A stretch of DNA of 64,000 nt from Ktedonosporobacter rubrisoli (GTDB lineage Bacteria > Chloroflexota > Ktedonobacteria > Ktedonobacterales > Ktedonobacteraceae): assembly GCF_004208415.1 (NCBI RefSeq), contig NZ_CP035758.1:9982001-10046000 (forward strand), read 5' to 3'. The translations under genes were made by a program, and so were the position numbers. The notes below the pieces were generated by a model. The model did not search any database. It was not told where the DNA came from and saw only the letters and a list, made by a program, of their open reading frames with translations. How positions within the stretch are numbered: position 1 is the stretch's first letter; each line of letters begins with the position of its first letter. Below are positions 38,244 to 47,409 of the stretch, piece by piece.

Positions 38244-39455
38244 ATGCGGCCCTGGCAGGCAATATTCCTGATCATTCTGCTAGCTTTCTTTGCCATAAGC
38301 AGTGGGTGGAAAGTCCTTTATGTGCTGACCTATGTGCTGCTCTCGCTGTTCGTACTTTCCTGGTTATGGGCGCGCTATAGCCTCTATAAGCTAGTGTTCC
38401 GCCGAAGGGCAAAAGTTGGGCGTGTGCAGGTCGGCGAAGCCTTTGACGAGCGCTTAATGCTTGATAATCTGAGCGTTCTGCCTAAGTTGTGGGTGCAGAT
38501 TGCCGATAATTCGACGCTGCCCGGGCATAGAGCTGGTTATGTCGCGAGTATGGGAGGGCGCAAACGAGCCTCGTGGCGGGCGCGAACGATATGCAGGAGG
38601 CGTGGGCGTTTTATGCTGGGTCCCGTTACGGCTACTAGCGGTGATCCCTTCGGCCTGTTTCGCCGGCGCATTTTTCTTCACCCGGCTCATGAACTTCTGG
38701 TTTTGCCGCACATTCTGCCGATTGCTTCCTTTGCCCTATTTACCGGCGGCTTGCCAGGAAGAGGACGGAGCTCGCGACGGGCCATTCAGACGACAACGAA
38801 TGCAACGACTATTCGTGAATATGTGCCGGGTGATGCATTGAGCCGAATCCACTGGCGTTCTAGTGCGCGCTATAGTAAACTAATGGTAAAGGAATTCGAT
38901 CTTGATCCTGCCGTTGATGCCTGGGTTTTTCTTGACCTGCACGATTCAATCCAGGCGGGAGAAGGGGAGAACTCGACAGAAGAGTATGGAGTAACCATTG
39001 CCGCGACAGTGGCCACCTACTTGCTGCGCCAGGATCTCTCTGTCGGCATGATTGTGAATGGAGAGCAGCGTGAGTTCCTCACGTTGGATCGTGGAGATCG
39101 GCAAGTAGAGCGTGTGCTAGAACTTTTAGCTGTGGTCTCAGCTGGATCTGGGCCAGACCTGAAAGAAGCGCTAGCACTGGAAGCGTTCCATTTTGGACGC
39201 AATACTGTTGCTATTGTCATTACTCCTTCTCATTCTCGCGACTGGCATGAAGCTCTACGTCATCTACAGCGCCGAGGTGTTCAAGTTGCCGTGATAGGTT
39301 TGGACGCTGCTTCGTTTGAGCATAAACCACCTGATGAAGACACGCTGGCTCTTTTGGAAGGAGCCGGGGTACCTGTAATGCGTGTGAAGTGTGGAGACCC
39401 ACTAACCGAGATTTTGGAAAGTGGCTCTACCCCTTATTATGCCCAACGGGGGTAA
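38244..39455 (+). CDS. DUF58 protein
   Basis: 403 residues with two N-terminal transmembrane segments (about 5-45) and the DUF58 core with its conserved YVPGDALSRIHWRSSARYSKLMVKEFD stretch (visible as REYVPGDALSRIHWRSS). The family has a degenerate von Willebrand A-like fold and is thought to act with MoxR. Tightly coupled to the genes on both sides. Confidence 0.93.
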   Translation: MRPWQAIFLIILLAFFAISSGWKVLYVLTYVLLSLFVLSWLWARYSLYKLVFRRRAKVGRVQVGEAFDERLMLDNLSVLPKLWVQIADNSTLPGHRAGYVASMGGRKRASWRARTICRRRGRFMLGPVTATSGDPFGLFRRRIFLHPAHELLVLPHILPIASFALFTGGLPGRGRSSRRAIQTTTNATTIREYVPGDALSRIHWRSSARYSKLMVKEFDLDPAVDAWVFLDLHDSIQAGEGENSTEEYGVTIAATVATYLLRQDLSVGMIVNGEQREFLTLDRGDRQVERVLELLAVVSAGSGPDLKEALALEAFHFGRNTVAIVITPSHSRDWHEALRHLQRRGVQVAVIGLDAASFEHKPPDEDTLALLEGAGVPVMRVKCGDPLTEILESGSTPYYAQRG

Positions 39456-39461
39456 TAATCA

Positions 39462-41954
39462 ATGCATGATGCTGCTGTGGAACGGCTAGCAAAAATTATC
39501 TCCGATCCGCAAAAGAGTAATAAAGGTTCTGGCGGAAAGCGATTTCGGCAAGACAAGCCTCAGCTGCATATTCATCTTGGGCTAGCTGAGGGCTGGTTTT
39601 CGCTCATCTTGCTGGCCGCAGTTGTCTATAGTACGATCTGGTGCGTGCAGGTCGTAGGCTGGGTTGCACACCTGAATGTCCTTTCTCTTACAACTGCTTT
39701 CGGCCTGCTAGGCGGAGTTATCGCGGCCAAACAGGATCGCTTCTCCCGTTTCTCTGTACATGTAATCGCTGTAAGTTTTGGCATCCTGCTGGCCGTGTGG
39801 CAAACTGCCGGTGCGTTCTATCGCGGCGATTGGATGGCTTTTCTCGCTGGCATGAGAAGCTGGTTTATCGTTGTGACAAGAGGTGGAACTGGCAATGACG
39901 ATGCTATCTTTTTGCTCTTCATCCTTGCCCTGGGCTTTATTCTGGCTTATACCAGCGCCTGGCTGGTCTATCGTACGCGTAATCCCTGGTTGATGATTGT
40001 TGCCAATGCTGTTGTGCTGCTTATCAATCTGAACAATGTTGTAGACACAGGTTATATTGTTTTTCTCGTCATTTTCCTCTTTTCCTCCCTACTTTTGCTC
40101 CTGCGTTTTAATCTATATGAGTCTATGAAGCGATGGAAGAAGCAAGGGCTAAGATATGCCGATGATATTGGCTGGGATGTGATGCAGGCTGGGGCGCTCA
40201 TCTCGATTGGTCTCCTCATTTTCTCCTGGCTGCTTCCGTCTGGCTATACCGATTTCCTGGCTTCTCAGCTCTGGAATACAAGCGGTAATCCCTGGTTACA
40301 AGTTGAGAATACCTGGAATCGTGTGATCTCGGTGAATGCAGGTTCGAATCCATCAAATCATGGCAGCTTTAGGGATACGCTGGTGATGGCCGGTAACCCC
40401 AATCTCAACCGGGATATCGTTTTTACCATGCAGACCAGCGGGGGTCCGCAATATCTGGCTGCGCTCAGCCTTGACAATTATACGGCGCGAGATTGGACGA
40501 CTGTAGCAACAAATACGCTTCCACTCAAGCCTAAGGAAGCGTTCCCCTCGGAGGCTCTTTTAACTCATACTGTTGAGCAAAAGATCACTGTTATGAATCC
40601 TCCAACCGTACAGGAGCCATATATCTTTGGGGCCAGCAGTATTACCTCAACGGATCTTCCGGCCAGTTTAATGGAGAGCCAGGCAACTGGAGAGGTTATT
40701 GGCTGGTTGAAGCGCGGAGGTGGTTTGGCGCCGGGAACAACTTATACTGTGGTTTCAGCCGTCTCTTCGGCGGATGTCCAGACGCTGCGTGGTGTACCAT
40801 TTCCTGCTGATGCTCCCAAATTCTTGCCTCCCAGCTCGGATGCTCCCGTGCCGGCAACTTACTATAATCCAAATATATTGCAGAGATACCTGCAGTTGCC
40901 CAAAGGACTTAATCCTGAAATCCAGCAATTAGCACAAAAAATTGTGAAAAATGCGAATGCACGCACGATGTATGATCAGGTAGGTGCTCTAGAGCAATAT
41001 CTGCGCACAAACTATAAATATGACACAAATATACGTCTTCCAGCCGGCGAGGAAGGCGTTTCCTGGTTCCTCTTCAAGAGCGAGAAAGGCTATTGCAATT
41101 ATTTTGCTTCGGCTATGGCGATTATGGCGCGTGAGCTGGGTATCCCTTCTCGTGTCGTGCAGGGCTATACCAGTGGCCAGTACGATGGAAAAAAGCATCA
41201 ATGGGTTATTCGCGGCATTGATGCCCATGCCTGGACGCAGATCTACTTCGCTGGCTATGGCTGGATTAACTTTGAGCCTTCTGCCTCCTTTTCGCAGTTT
41301 GATCGTCCACTTAACAAGCAAGCTTCTTTACAGGATACAAATAACAGCTCGACGGGACCCGGAGCGGTGCTGCCGCCTAATTTAAGAAATGGGCGCTTAG
41401 AGCATGGTCTTGATCCGGGCTCTAGCTTTGATTCAGGTAGTGGCGCAACTGTAGAGGATAGCCAGGCCCTGCTGCGCCAGCGTATAGGCATTGTGCTCGG
41501 TGGCCTCTTCTTCCTGCTTATCGTAGGAGTCTTCAGTTTTGGCGTCTGGTGGGTGCGCCTCTTCCAACGCTATGGCTTGTCAACTCAGCTCTATGGGCGC
41601 GTGTGCATGTTAGCTGGCTGGGCTGGCCTCCAGATACGACCTTCCCAGACACCGTATGAGTATATCAAGGCCTTGGCCGAAGCATCCCCACAAGATGCCA
41701 GAGTCCTGGAGCGCTTAGGTGACATCTATGTGCGCGATCGTTGGGCCGATCCTAAAGATAAGAATCATCCACGTCAGAGTGGAGAAATAGCCGAGCTTCC
41801 TATGTTGTGGAGATCGTTGCAGCCTCGCCTGTTTCTCTATGTCCTGCGGCACCCTTACTTCTTAAGGTGGGTACCGTCGCGGCTAGGCAACCTGGCCAGA
41901 TCGATTCATCGACGCAGGCGCGTGCACCGATTGAGCGCGGAAGAGGAGTTCTAA
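39462..41954 (+). CDS. TgpA-type membrane transglutaminase-like protein
   Basis: 830 residues. About seven to eight N-terminal transmembrane helices (DUF3488 region), an extracytoplasmic transglutaminase core with catalytic Cys545 (EKGYCNYFASA) and His589 (DAHAWTQ), the third position being Glu in INFEPSA, one further membrane helix (about 675-695), and a cytoplasmic DUF4129-like tail. TgpA in Pseudomonas is essential and envelope-localised; substrate unknown. Third gene of the MoxR-DUF58-TgpA operon. Confidence 0.92.
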   Translation: MHDAAVERLAKIISDPQKSNKGSGGKRFRQDKPQLHIHLGLAEGWFSLILLAAVVYSTIWCVQVVGWVAHLNVLSLTTAFGLLGGVIAAKQDRFSRFSVHVIAVSFGILLAVWQTAGAFYRGDWMAFLAGMRSWFIVVTRGGTGNDDAIFLLFILALGFILAYTSAWLVYRTRNPWLMIVANAVVLLINLNNVVDTGYIVFLVIFLFSSLLLLLRFNLYESMKRWKKQGLRYADDIGWDVMQAGALISIGLLIFSWLLPSGYTDFLASQLWNTSGNPWLQVENTWNRVISVNAGSNPSNHGSFRDTLVMAGNPNLNRDIVFTMQTSGGPQYLAALSLDNYTARDWTTVATNTLPLKPKEAFPSEALLTHTVEQKITVMNPPTVQEPYIFGASSITSTDLPASLMESQATGEVIGWLKRGGGLAPGTTYTVVSAVSSADVQTLRGVPFPADAPKFLPPSSDAPVPATYYNPNILQRYLQLPKGLNPEIQQLAQKIVKNANARTMYDQVGALEQYLRTNYKYDTNIRLPAGEEGVSWFLFKSEKGYCNYFASAMAIMARELGIPSRVVQGYTSGQYDGKKHQWVIRGIDAHAWTQIYFAGYGWINFEPSASFSQFDRPLNKQASLQDTNNSSTGPGAVLPPNLRNGRLEHGLDPGSSFDSGSGATVEDSQALLRQRIGIVLGGLFFLLIVGVFSFGVWWVRLFQRYGLSTQLYGRVCMLAGWAGLQIRPSQTPYEYIKALAEASPQDARVLERLGDIYVRDRWADPKDKNHPRQSGEIAELPMLWRSLQPRLFLYVLRHPYFLRWVPSRLGNLARSIHRRRRVHRLSAEEEF

Positions 41955-41993
41955 CTCATTCCGCTTGACCAAATGGTCTGTCTTGCGTACACT

Positions 41994-42039
41994 AGAGTTT
42001 GCAATCTATCGGTTTTGTACTGTGGGCTGCAAACTCTAT
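41994..42039 (+). terminator. inverted repeat after the TgpA gene
   Basis: Perfect 11-base arms TAGAGTTTGCA (41994-42004) and TGCAAACTCTA (42029-42039) around a 24-base loop, followed by TGGTTCTTT. Lies between the TgpA stop and the next gene's AGGAGG; either a terminator with a poor tail or an operator. Confidence 0.45.
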
Positions 42040-42061
42040 GGTTCTTTAATTAGGAGGATTT

Positions 42062-42427
42062 ATGAATCAAAATGAAGTGGTGGACAGCGACGAGCAGTCA
42101 CTTGTTGCAACTTCGGCCCGTCCAGAGCACGAGGTCGAGATACCTAATGCGCCTCCTGTGCGCTTACAAACGTTGGATCTAGCACGTCATATTGCCATTG
42201 CTCCTGACGGAAAACGCTATGTGGTGGCAACATTTGATGATACACGCATGAACCGTGGGTTTGTAACCGCTATCTTTCCTCAGCAGAACGGCTATCTCAC
42301 ACTTATTCGTCTTGTTCTTGGCGAGATCAGCCACAAAACGCCGGAAGAAGCGTTACAGCAGCATGTTTCTCTGGTGCAGCTGATTCAGCAGGGCAAACTT
42401 AGCGGATTTCTCAAGTCTATACAATAG
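42062..42427 (+). CDS. small uncharacterised protein
   Basis: 121 residues, start ATG 42062 four bases after AGGAGG. An acidic N-terminal tail (about 1-30) precedes a compact region RHIAIAPDGKRYVVATFDDTRMNRGFVTAIFPQ, then amphipathic helices with LVQLIQQGKLSGFL. No signal or membrane segment. I do not recognise a family. Codon use and the strong ribosome binding site make it a real gene. Confidence 0.65.
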   Translation: MNQNEVVDSDEQSLVATSARPEHEVEIPNAPPVRLQTLDLARHIAIAPDGKRYVVATFDDTRMNRGFVTAIFPQQNGYLTLIRLVLGEISHKTPEEALQQHVSLVQLIQQGKLSGFLKSIQ

Positions 42428-42472
42428 CTGTTTTGGATGCTTTTTCTGCTTTATGCTGCGGCATTCTTACAC

Positions 42473-42501
42473 TTGACAGACCTCTTAAGTATCCGTATAC
42501 T
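42473..42501 (+). promoter_or_regulatory. strong promoter of the small unit
   Basis: TTGACA (42473-42478), 17-base spacer, TATACT (42496-42501): the best promoter in the window. Transcription would begin near 42508, directly before a strong hairpin. Confidence 0.75.
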
Positions 42502-42512
42502 TTTTATTAAAG

Positions 42513-42583
42513 GGGATTGCATAGGCAATCCCCTAGTTAGCCGCCTCAAGAAAGTAATTAGCTAGTATTAGCTAATTTTAAGT
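42513..42583 (+). repeat. two leader hairpins
   Basis: First hairpin: AGGGGATTGC / GCAATCCCCT around a short loop at about 42513-42534. Second: ATTAGCTA / TAGCTAAT with a four-base loop at about 42559-42578. Both precede the ribosome binding site of the small ORF. Confidence 0.6.
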
Positions 42584-42611
42584 ACGACTTCTACGAAAGG
42601 AGATGGACCGC

Positions 42612-42815
42612 ATGGTGTCCGCACAGTGTTTCCTTGACTTTGCGCGCTGGCGCTCTTTCCAGATCGACGATGGCCCCGTCGTGTCCATCGGCCTTATGCT
42701 GAATCCTGGCGGCGTTTACCATCAGCAGATTCTGGCTCATCGCATGAATGATAAGGGTGGGAGAAGTGGGCCCATTTCTAGGGGAAGTCCGCCTCTAACA
42801 GGCAGATATGTATAA
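42612..42815 (+). CDS. small ORF in a compact transcription unit
   Basis: 67 residues from ATG 42612 (AAAGGAG nine bases upstream; an in-frame ATG at 42603 is too close to it). The product has no membrane segment or Cys-rich pattern and ends PPLTGRYV. It could be a peptide gene, or the unit could be a regulatory RNA whose ORF is incidental. No family recognised. Confidence 0.4.
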   Translation: MVSAQCFLDFARWRSFQIDDGPVVSIGLMLNPGGVYHQQILAHRMNDKGGRSGPISRGSPPLTGRYV

Positions 42816-42831
42816 AAAGAAAATCCCTTAG

Positions 42832-42876
42832 CCGTGGGCACCGATGTAGATGAAATTTCGGACCCGCGGTTTTTTT
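42832..42876 (+). terminator. rho-independent terminator of the small unit
   Basis: CCGTGGG pairs with CCCGCGG (one G-U) and CCGA with TCGG in a bulged stem, followed by seven T (42870-42876). Ends 17 bases or so downstream of the small ORF stop. Confidence 0.8.
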
Positions 42877-43179
42877 GTGGCTATTTTACTGTATGTGTGG
42901 GATGCATGAAAGGAAAACAGGATGTAGTAAGCAGGTAAGGAGACCTGGATAAGGTGCCTCTGTGAGTTATGAACCGTTTATGCTTCGGATTTAAAGAATA
43001 AATAGAGTGTGTTGAGAGGAGTAAGTCATTTGGAGATGTTCGGGTAGCAGTCAGCGTTTGCCCAATTGTACAGGATGCAGACTGGGCGAGTGTGCAGTGT
43101 AGGAGGCGCGTGCAATGCTCTACACTGAAGTTATGGGTAGGATAGTAACGCTTCAGTTGTTCCTCGAAGGAGAAAAGAT

Positions 43180-44136
43180 TTGTCAGTTCATGATCTCACT
43201 ATTAATACTTCATTACTTGAAAATTTTGTTATTGATTCATCCAGAGATGCTGTGGTAATCGATAGCGTCTCTAAAATCTTTAAGAAATCTCGTCCATTAT
43301 TTGGTTGGCGTAAGAAGCAGGATGAACAGGCTAAAAAACAAGAGGTGAAAGCGCTAGATAACGTGAGCCTTACAGTCAGGAGGAAAGAGATAGTTGGTAT
43401 TCTGGGCGCCAACGGGTCGGGTAAATCCACCCTGATTCGTATCCTCTCTACGCTCTTAATCCCGGATACTGGCTATGTGAGCATCTTTGGCTATGATGTG
43501 GTGAAGGACGAACGCATGGTACAACGACTAATCAACCGGGTAAGTGTCGAGGCATCTTTCTTTAAAAAGCTCTCGCCAATGGAGAATTTGCTCTACGCTG
43601 CTCGGCTTTATAACATGCCAGGAGAGCAGGCACGCACGATGATCAGGAGCATTTTAGGGCGCCTGAGCATTAAACCAGATCGCATAGATGCTCCTCTTGA
43701 GAATATGTCGCGCGGTATGCAGCAGAAAGTGGCAATTGCGCGTGCCTTTCTCACTTCGCCTATTGTCCTGCTGCTTGATGAGCCAACGACGGGACTCGAT
43801 CCGCGCTCCAAGCTGGATGTGCAGAACTTTGTTCAGGAATTACGCGAGCAGCACGATGCAACCATTCTGATTACAACGCATGATATGGATGAGGCCGAGG
43901 CCTTGTGTGATCGCGTGGCAATCATCGATCAGGGGCGTATCGTGGCTGAGGGCGAGACGCAGGCGTTGAAGCGTACCGTGACCGAATTGATGGGGCGCTC
44001 TACGCCGGCAACGATGAACGAGGTTTTTATGCATTATACCGCTTCGCACATGATAACTGAGGAAGACGTCAGGCGCTACGGAAGCTGGGAAAAGGCTTTC
44101 GAGGTCTTAGAAGCTTTGCGTGAAGAAGAAGAATAA
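43180..44136 (+). CDS. ABC transporter ATP-binding protein (DrrA-like exporter)
   Basis: 318 residues. The first about 55 residues precede the nucleotide-binding domain, then Walker A GANGSGKST (76-84), the altered signature MSRGMQQK, Walker B VLLLDEPTTGLD and H-loop TTHDMDEAE. ABC-2 type exporters for antibiotics, lipids or polysaccharides use such subunits. TTG start (GAAGGAG upstream). Paired with the permease 14 bases downstream. Confidence 0.9.
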   Translation: MSVHDLTINTSLLENFVIDSSRDAVVIDSVSKIFKKSRPLFGWRKKQDEQAKKQEVKALDNVSLTVRRKEIVGILGANGSGKSTLIRILSTLLIPDTGYVSIFGYDVVKDERMVQRLINRVSVEASFFKKLSPMENLLYAARLYNMPGEQARTMIRSILGRLSIKPDRIDAPLENMSRGMQQKVAIARAFLTSPIVLLLDEPTTGLDPRSKLDVQNFVQELREQHDATILITTHDMDEAEALCDRVAIIDQGRIVAEGETQALKRTVTELMGRSTPATMNEVFMHYTASHMITEEDVRRYGSWEKAFEVLEALREEEE

Positions 44137-44150
44137 AAAGGATTATATAG

Positions 44151-44984
44151 ATGGCTTCATTAACACATCAACGTCGAGCAGGCTATGCGTTCTTCGAGCG
44201 CAACTGGAATCTGACCAAGCGCTATTGGGGCTGGGAGATAGTCTGGCTGTTTTACAACGTTATTAATGCCTTGAGCGTGACGCTGATCAGTAAAAACACG
44301 CAGATGTTGGGCAACGTGAATCAGGCCCAGGTCGATTCTCTCACCCTGTATCTCTTGATCGGTACATCGGTCTGGTCCTATCTTAGCGTCACCTTTGATG
44401 GGATTACCGATATCATCAATATCGAACGCTGGGAAGGGACGATAGAGCATACCTTTATGGCTCCCATTTCGCGCTTTACACATATGGTTGGGAGCTGTTG
44501 GTACGCAGTTGTACATGGCTTGCTCTTTACCTTTATTCAGTTAATTATTGTAGCTTCATTCTTTCATTTGGATCTGAGCCAGGCGAATTATCTCACTGCG
44601 GTTTTCGTGCTGCTTCTGGGTAGTATTTCTTTTATCGGCTTTGGGATCGCGGCCTCTGTGCTGCCTTTGCTCTATACTGAGCGTGGTTCGCAGATGTCCT
44701 TTATTGTCAAGGCGATTATCCTGCTGGTTTCGGGAGTGTACTATCCTATCAGCGCTCTGCCGGGATGGATGCAGCCGATCGCTCGGGTCTCGCCGGCAAC
44801 CTATGTATTAGATGGCTTGCGTGCGGCGCTACAGCATAACGCGCCGATCTGGTCATCGACCATCTGGGCAAGTACCTGGCCGCTGCTCATCACTGGAGTG
44901 GTGAGTATTCCTGTAGGTCTCTGGATCTTCGGCATCGCCGAACGCTATGCCAAGAAAGCTGGCAAGCTAAAGCGTAACGGCTAA
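44151..44984 (+). CDS. ABC-2 type transporter permease
   Basis: 277 residues with about six transmembrane helices and the ABC-2 pattern (late segment VYYPISALPGWMQPIARVSPATYVLDGLRA). Forms the exporter channel with the preceding ATPase. AAAGGA precedes ATG 44151. The following hairpin (45011-45043) lies before the GNAT gene. Substrate unknown. Confidence 0.9.
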   Translation: MASLTHQRRAGYAFFERNWNLTKRYWGWEIVWLFYNVINALSVTLISKNTQMLGNVNQAQVDSLTLYLLIGTSVWSYLSVTFDGITDIINIERWEGTIEHTFMAPISRFTHMVGSCWYAVVHGLLFTFIQLIIVASFFHLDLSQANYLTAVFVLLLGSISFIGFGIAASVLPLLYTERGSQMSFIVKAIILLVSGVYYPISALPGWMQPIARVSPATYVLDGLRAALQHNAPIWSSTIWASTWPLLITGVVSIPVGLWIFGIAERYAKKAGKLKRNG

Positions 44985-45010
44985 GCAGCAGATCTAAGTG
45001 GAAAATAGGG

Positions 45011-45043
45011 CGCTGATGGGCCAGTGGAAAGGTCCGATCAGCG
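45011..45043 (+). repeat. hairpin downstream of exporter permease
   Basis: CGCTGATGGGCC (45011-45022) pairs with GGTCCGATCAGCG (45031-45043) with one bulged and one mismatched position. No U-tract. May separate exporter and acetyltransferase expression. Confidence 0.35.
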
Positions 45044-45111
45044 ACCTACTTCGCGCCTCAAAAAAAGAATGAATCAAGATAGAGATAAAAAAAGGAGAAG
45101 GAATTTTAGCG

Positions 45112-46098
45112 ATGTTAAAAGTGATGCTCCCTCAAGGAATGGCGGTGCGGCATGCCAGAATGGCGGATATGGAGTCTATCCTCAGGGTGGTCAATGCTTC
45201 TGAAATAGCCCTGGATGGCAAAGCTGAAGAGAAGTTAGAAGATCTGCTCCTTGAGTGGCAGGCTCCGAATTTCGATCTGGAGACCGAGGGCTGGGTGGCT
45301 TCGTCATCTACAGATGAGATAATTGGCACGCTTGCTGTAGAGCATGAAGAGCATGCCAAGATCGTTGCGGATATGCAGATACATCCTGATTACTGGGAAA
45401 GCCCGCTCGCGGAATACCTGCTCCTGCTGGGGGAAGAGAAGGCTCGCCAGCACATTCTTGATGCTGCACCCGATGTGCGTGTGACGCTTTCCTGGGGTGT
45501 GAATAGCCGAGATGTGGCTCTGGCGAAAGTCTTGCGGCAGCATGGTTATGGGATCGAGCGCGTTTTCTTGCGTATGGGCATTGATTTGCAGGAGCCCCCG
45601 GCCGTGCCTCAGTTAGCTGATGGCCTGTCAATTCGCTCCATGGAGCCTGAGATGCTACGCGCCATCTATGAAGCTGATGAAGAAGGATTTAAGGATCACT
45701 GGGGCCACATGCCCACTTCCTTTGAAGAATGGAAGTACTGGGCTGTCCAATCCGAACAGTTTGATCCTTCCTTGTGGTTTCTGGTTATGGATGGTGAGCA
45801 GATTGCCGGCGTGGCTATCTGTGCTGACGAAAAGGAGAAAGGTGGCTGGGTTCATCGACTCAGCACGCGTCGGGCCTGGCGGCGGAGAGGCATTGGGCAA
45901 GCGCTGCTCAAGCATGCCTTTGCAGAATTTTACCGCCGAGGAATAAATACAGCTTATCTCACCGTGGATAGCGAGAGCCTAACAGGGGCCAGGAAATTAT
46001 ACGAGCGTGCGGGTATGCACGTTGTTCGAGAATATAACCGTTACGAGAAGGAATTGCGCGCAGGGAGAGAACTGAGTACGCAAACTGTGCTGGTATGA
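45112..46098 (+). CDS. tandem-GNAT acetyltransferase
   Basis: 328 residues holding two GNAT folds. The N-terminal one (about 10-150) is degenerate, and the C-terminal one (about 165-310) keeps the acetyl-CoA loop RRRGIGQALLKHAF and the following LTVDSESLTGARKLYERAGM. Tandem GNATs include mycothiol synthase and aminoglycoside enzymes; the substrate here is not readable. Next to an exporter and another GNAT, a role in modification/resistance is possible but unproven. Confidence 0.85.
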   Translation: MLKVMLPQGMAVRHARMADMESILRVVNASEIALDGKAEEKLEDLLLEWQAPNFDLETEGWVASSSTDEIIGTLAVEHEEHAKIVADMQIHPDYWESPLAEYLLLLGEEKARQHILDAAPDVRVTLSWGVNSRDVALAKVLRQHGYGIERVFLRMGIDLQEPPAVPQLADGLSIRSMEPEMLRAIYEADEEGFKDHWGHMPTSFEEWKYWAVQSEQFDPSLWFLVMDGEQIAGVAICADEKEKGGWVHRLSTRRAWRRRGIGQALLKHAFAEFYRRGINTAYLTVDSESLTGARKLYERAGMHVVREYNRYEKELRAGRELSTQTVLV

Positions 46099-46203
46099 AA
46101 CAGGGAGTTCTTAATCCCTGCCTGTGACTTTCTCCACGTGTCTTGAGGGTGGGTATTATGCAACTACCCCATAATGCCCTTAAAAAGGATGGAGAAAACT
46201 GCG

Positions 46204-46896
46204 ATGATCGTACGACTACATAGTTTATCGGTGCGGCCTCCCGTCTGGGCTGATCTGTCAGCTGTGGTCGGTTTGATAAAGGCGTGTGTGAAGGAGGAGG
46301 CAGGAATCGAGGAGCCGACTGAAGAGGAAGTACATAAGAGCTGGCAGGCCAGAAATTTTAATTTGAGGATGGATGCATGGGTCATCTTTACCAGGAAAGG
46401 GGATATTGTGGGGTATGCTGAGGTGCGCAATTGTGGAGATGGCCGGTTGGTTTCAATGCTGCGCGTGCATCCAGCGTATCGGGGTAGAGGTATTGGTACT
46501 CTGCTCACCTGGTTGGTAGAGGAGCGAGCCCGACAGCTCATGCGCAGAATATCCCTGGATATCCGCGTTACACTGAGCAATAGTGTGAATAGTCTAAATA
46601 CTGCGGCACACCGCTTGTTGGAGCGCGAAGGCTATTCGTTGGTAAGGAATTTCTGGCGTTTAAGTATTGAGATGGATGAGCAACTTCCTGACGAGGGTGC
46701 CAGGGATGGCAAGATTCAGATGGACCTGGTGATTGATAGCGCTAATTTGATGGGTTCAACTCGCTTGCCGCGACGCACTGGGATGTATGTTGTACGACAG
46801 TACGATGTGTACGAAAAAGTCTTGCGGATTCCTGATGTCCAGCAGGTGGCTGAGGAGCAAGATGCACACTATTATAGTGTTGCCAGCGCGACATAG
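46204..46896 (+). CDS. GNAT-family N-acetyltransferase
   Basis: 230 residues from ATG 46204 (GGATGGAG about nine bases upstream; frames open to 46174). Acetyl-CoA loop YRGRGIGTLLTWLVEERAR is clear, and the tail again shows the motif around RLPRRTGMYVVRQYDVYEK found in the previous gene, so the two may be distant paralogues. Substrate unknown. Confidence 0.82.
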   Translation: MIVRLHSLSVRPPVWADLSAVVGLIKACVKEEAGIEEPTEEEVHKSWQARNFNLRMDAWVIFTRKGDIVGYAEVRNCGDGRLVSMLRVHPAYRGRGIGTLLTWLVEERARQLMRRISLDIRVTLSNSVNSLNTAAHRLLEREGYSLVRNFWRLSIEMDEQLPDEGARDGKIQMDLVIDSANLMGSTRLPRRTGMYVVRQYDVYEKVLRIPDVQQVAEEQDAHYYSVASAT

Positions 46897-46978
46897 CACG
46901 CGGGTAGAAAGGGGATCTGATCACCTGCTTTAGCAGGTCCCCTCTGGCGATTTTCGTAAGCAGGGTATTTATCTAGAT

Positions 46979-47025
46979 AAAGATAGCTCTCTTGGTTCTC
47001 AGGAGAGCTATCTTTGTTACTTTTT
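46979..47025 (+). terminator. rho-independent terminator after the GNAT gene
   Basis: Perfect 13-base stem AAAGATAGCTCTC / GAGAGCTATCTTT (46979-46991 and 47003-47015), 11-base loop, then GTTACTTTTT. Preceded by a second palindrome TTTATCTAGATAAA (46969-46982). Confidence 0.82.
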
Positions 47026-47130
47026 CTCGTTGCGCAAGTCTTGATATGTGTAGCCAGGATGAAATTTGTTAGCTGAGGCAGAGAATTTCTGCACGCTCAG
47101 CTCTGGATATAGAGAAGGGGGAAGCCTCAT

Positions 47131-47313
47131 ATGTTTATTCAGGCGTTGATGGCGGTGACAGTTGCGGAGAGCGGGGGAATACGCGCGCTGTTACTGGTAT
47201 TAGTGCTGGTAGCGATTGTGCTGCTGCTGGCCGGAGCTGCTATCGCGGTTCTTACCTTCTTGAATCTAAGAAAAGCACAAGCCGCGCAGGCTGGACATGC
47301 CCCCGGCGCGTGA
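47131..47313 (+). CDS. small single-span membrane protein
   Basis: 60 residues with one long hydrophobic segment (about 19-45, LLLVLVLVAIVLLLAGAAIA) and a short polar C-terminal tail. AAGGGGGAAG lies before ATG 47131. No recognised family. The promoter-proximal position after a strong terminator suggests its own transcript. Confidence 0.6.
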   Translation: MFIQALMAVTVAESGGIRALLLVLVLVAIVLLLAGAAIAVLTFLNLRKAQAAQAGHAPGA

Positions 47314-47409
47314 GGACATGATGAGCTTCTTGGCGCCGGATTGCACTTGTATTATTGAGCGCGTTAAGGGGCAAATATCTATTTTATATATGAGATCGAG
47401 ATATGTTTG

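Larger units (their letters stand above)
42428..43179. other. 752-base region holding a compact transcription unit
   Basis: Between the small uncharacterised gene and the ABC exporter ATPase. It contains the promoter at 42473-42501, two hairpins, a small ORF and a terminator ending at 42876 (all listed separately). From 42877 to 43179 I see only a purine-rich stretch that presumably carries the exporter promoter. Confidence 0.5.
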
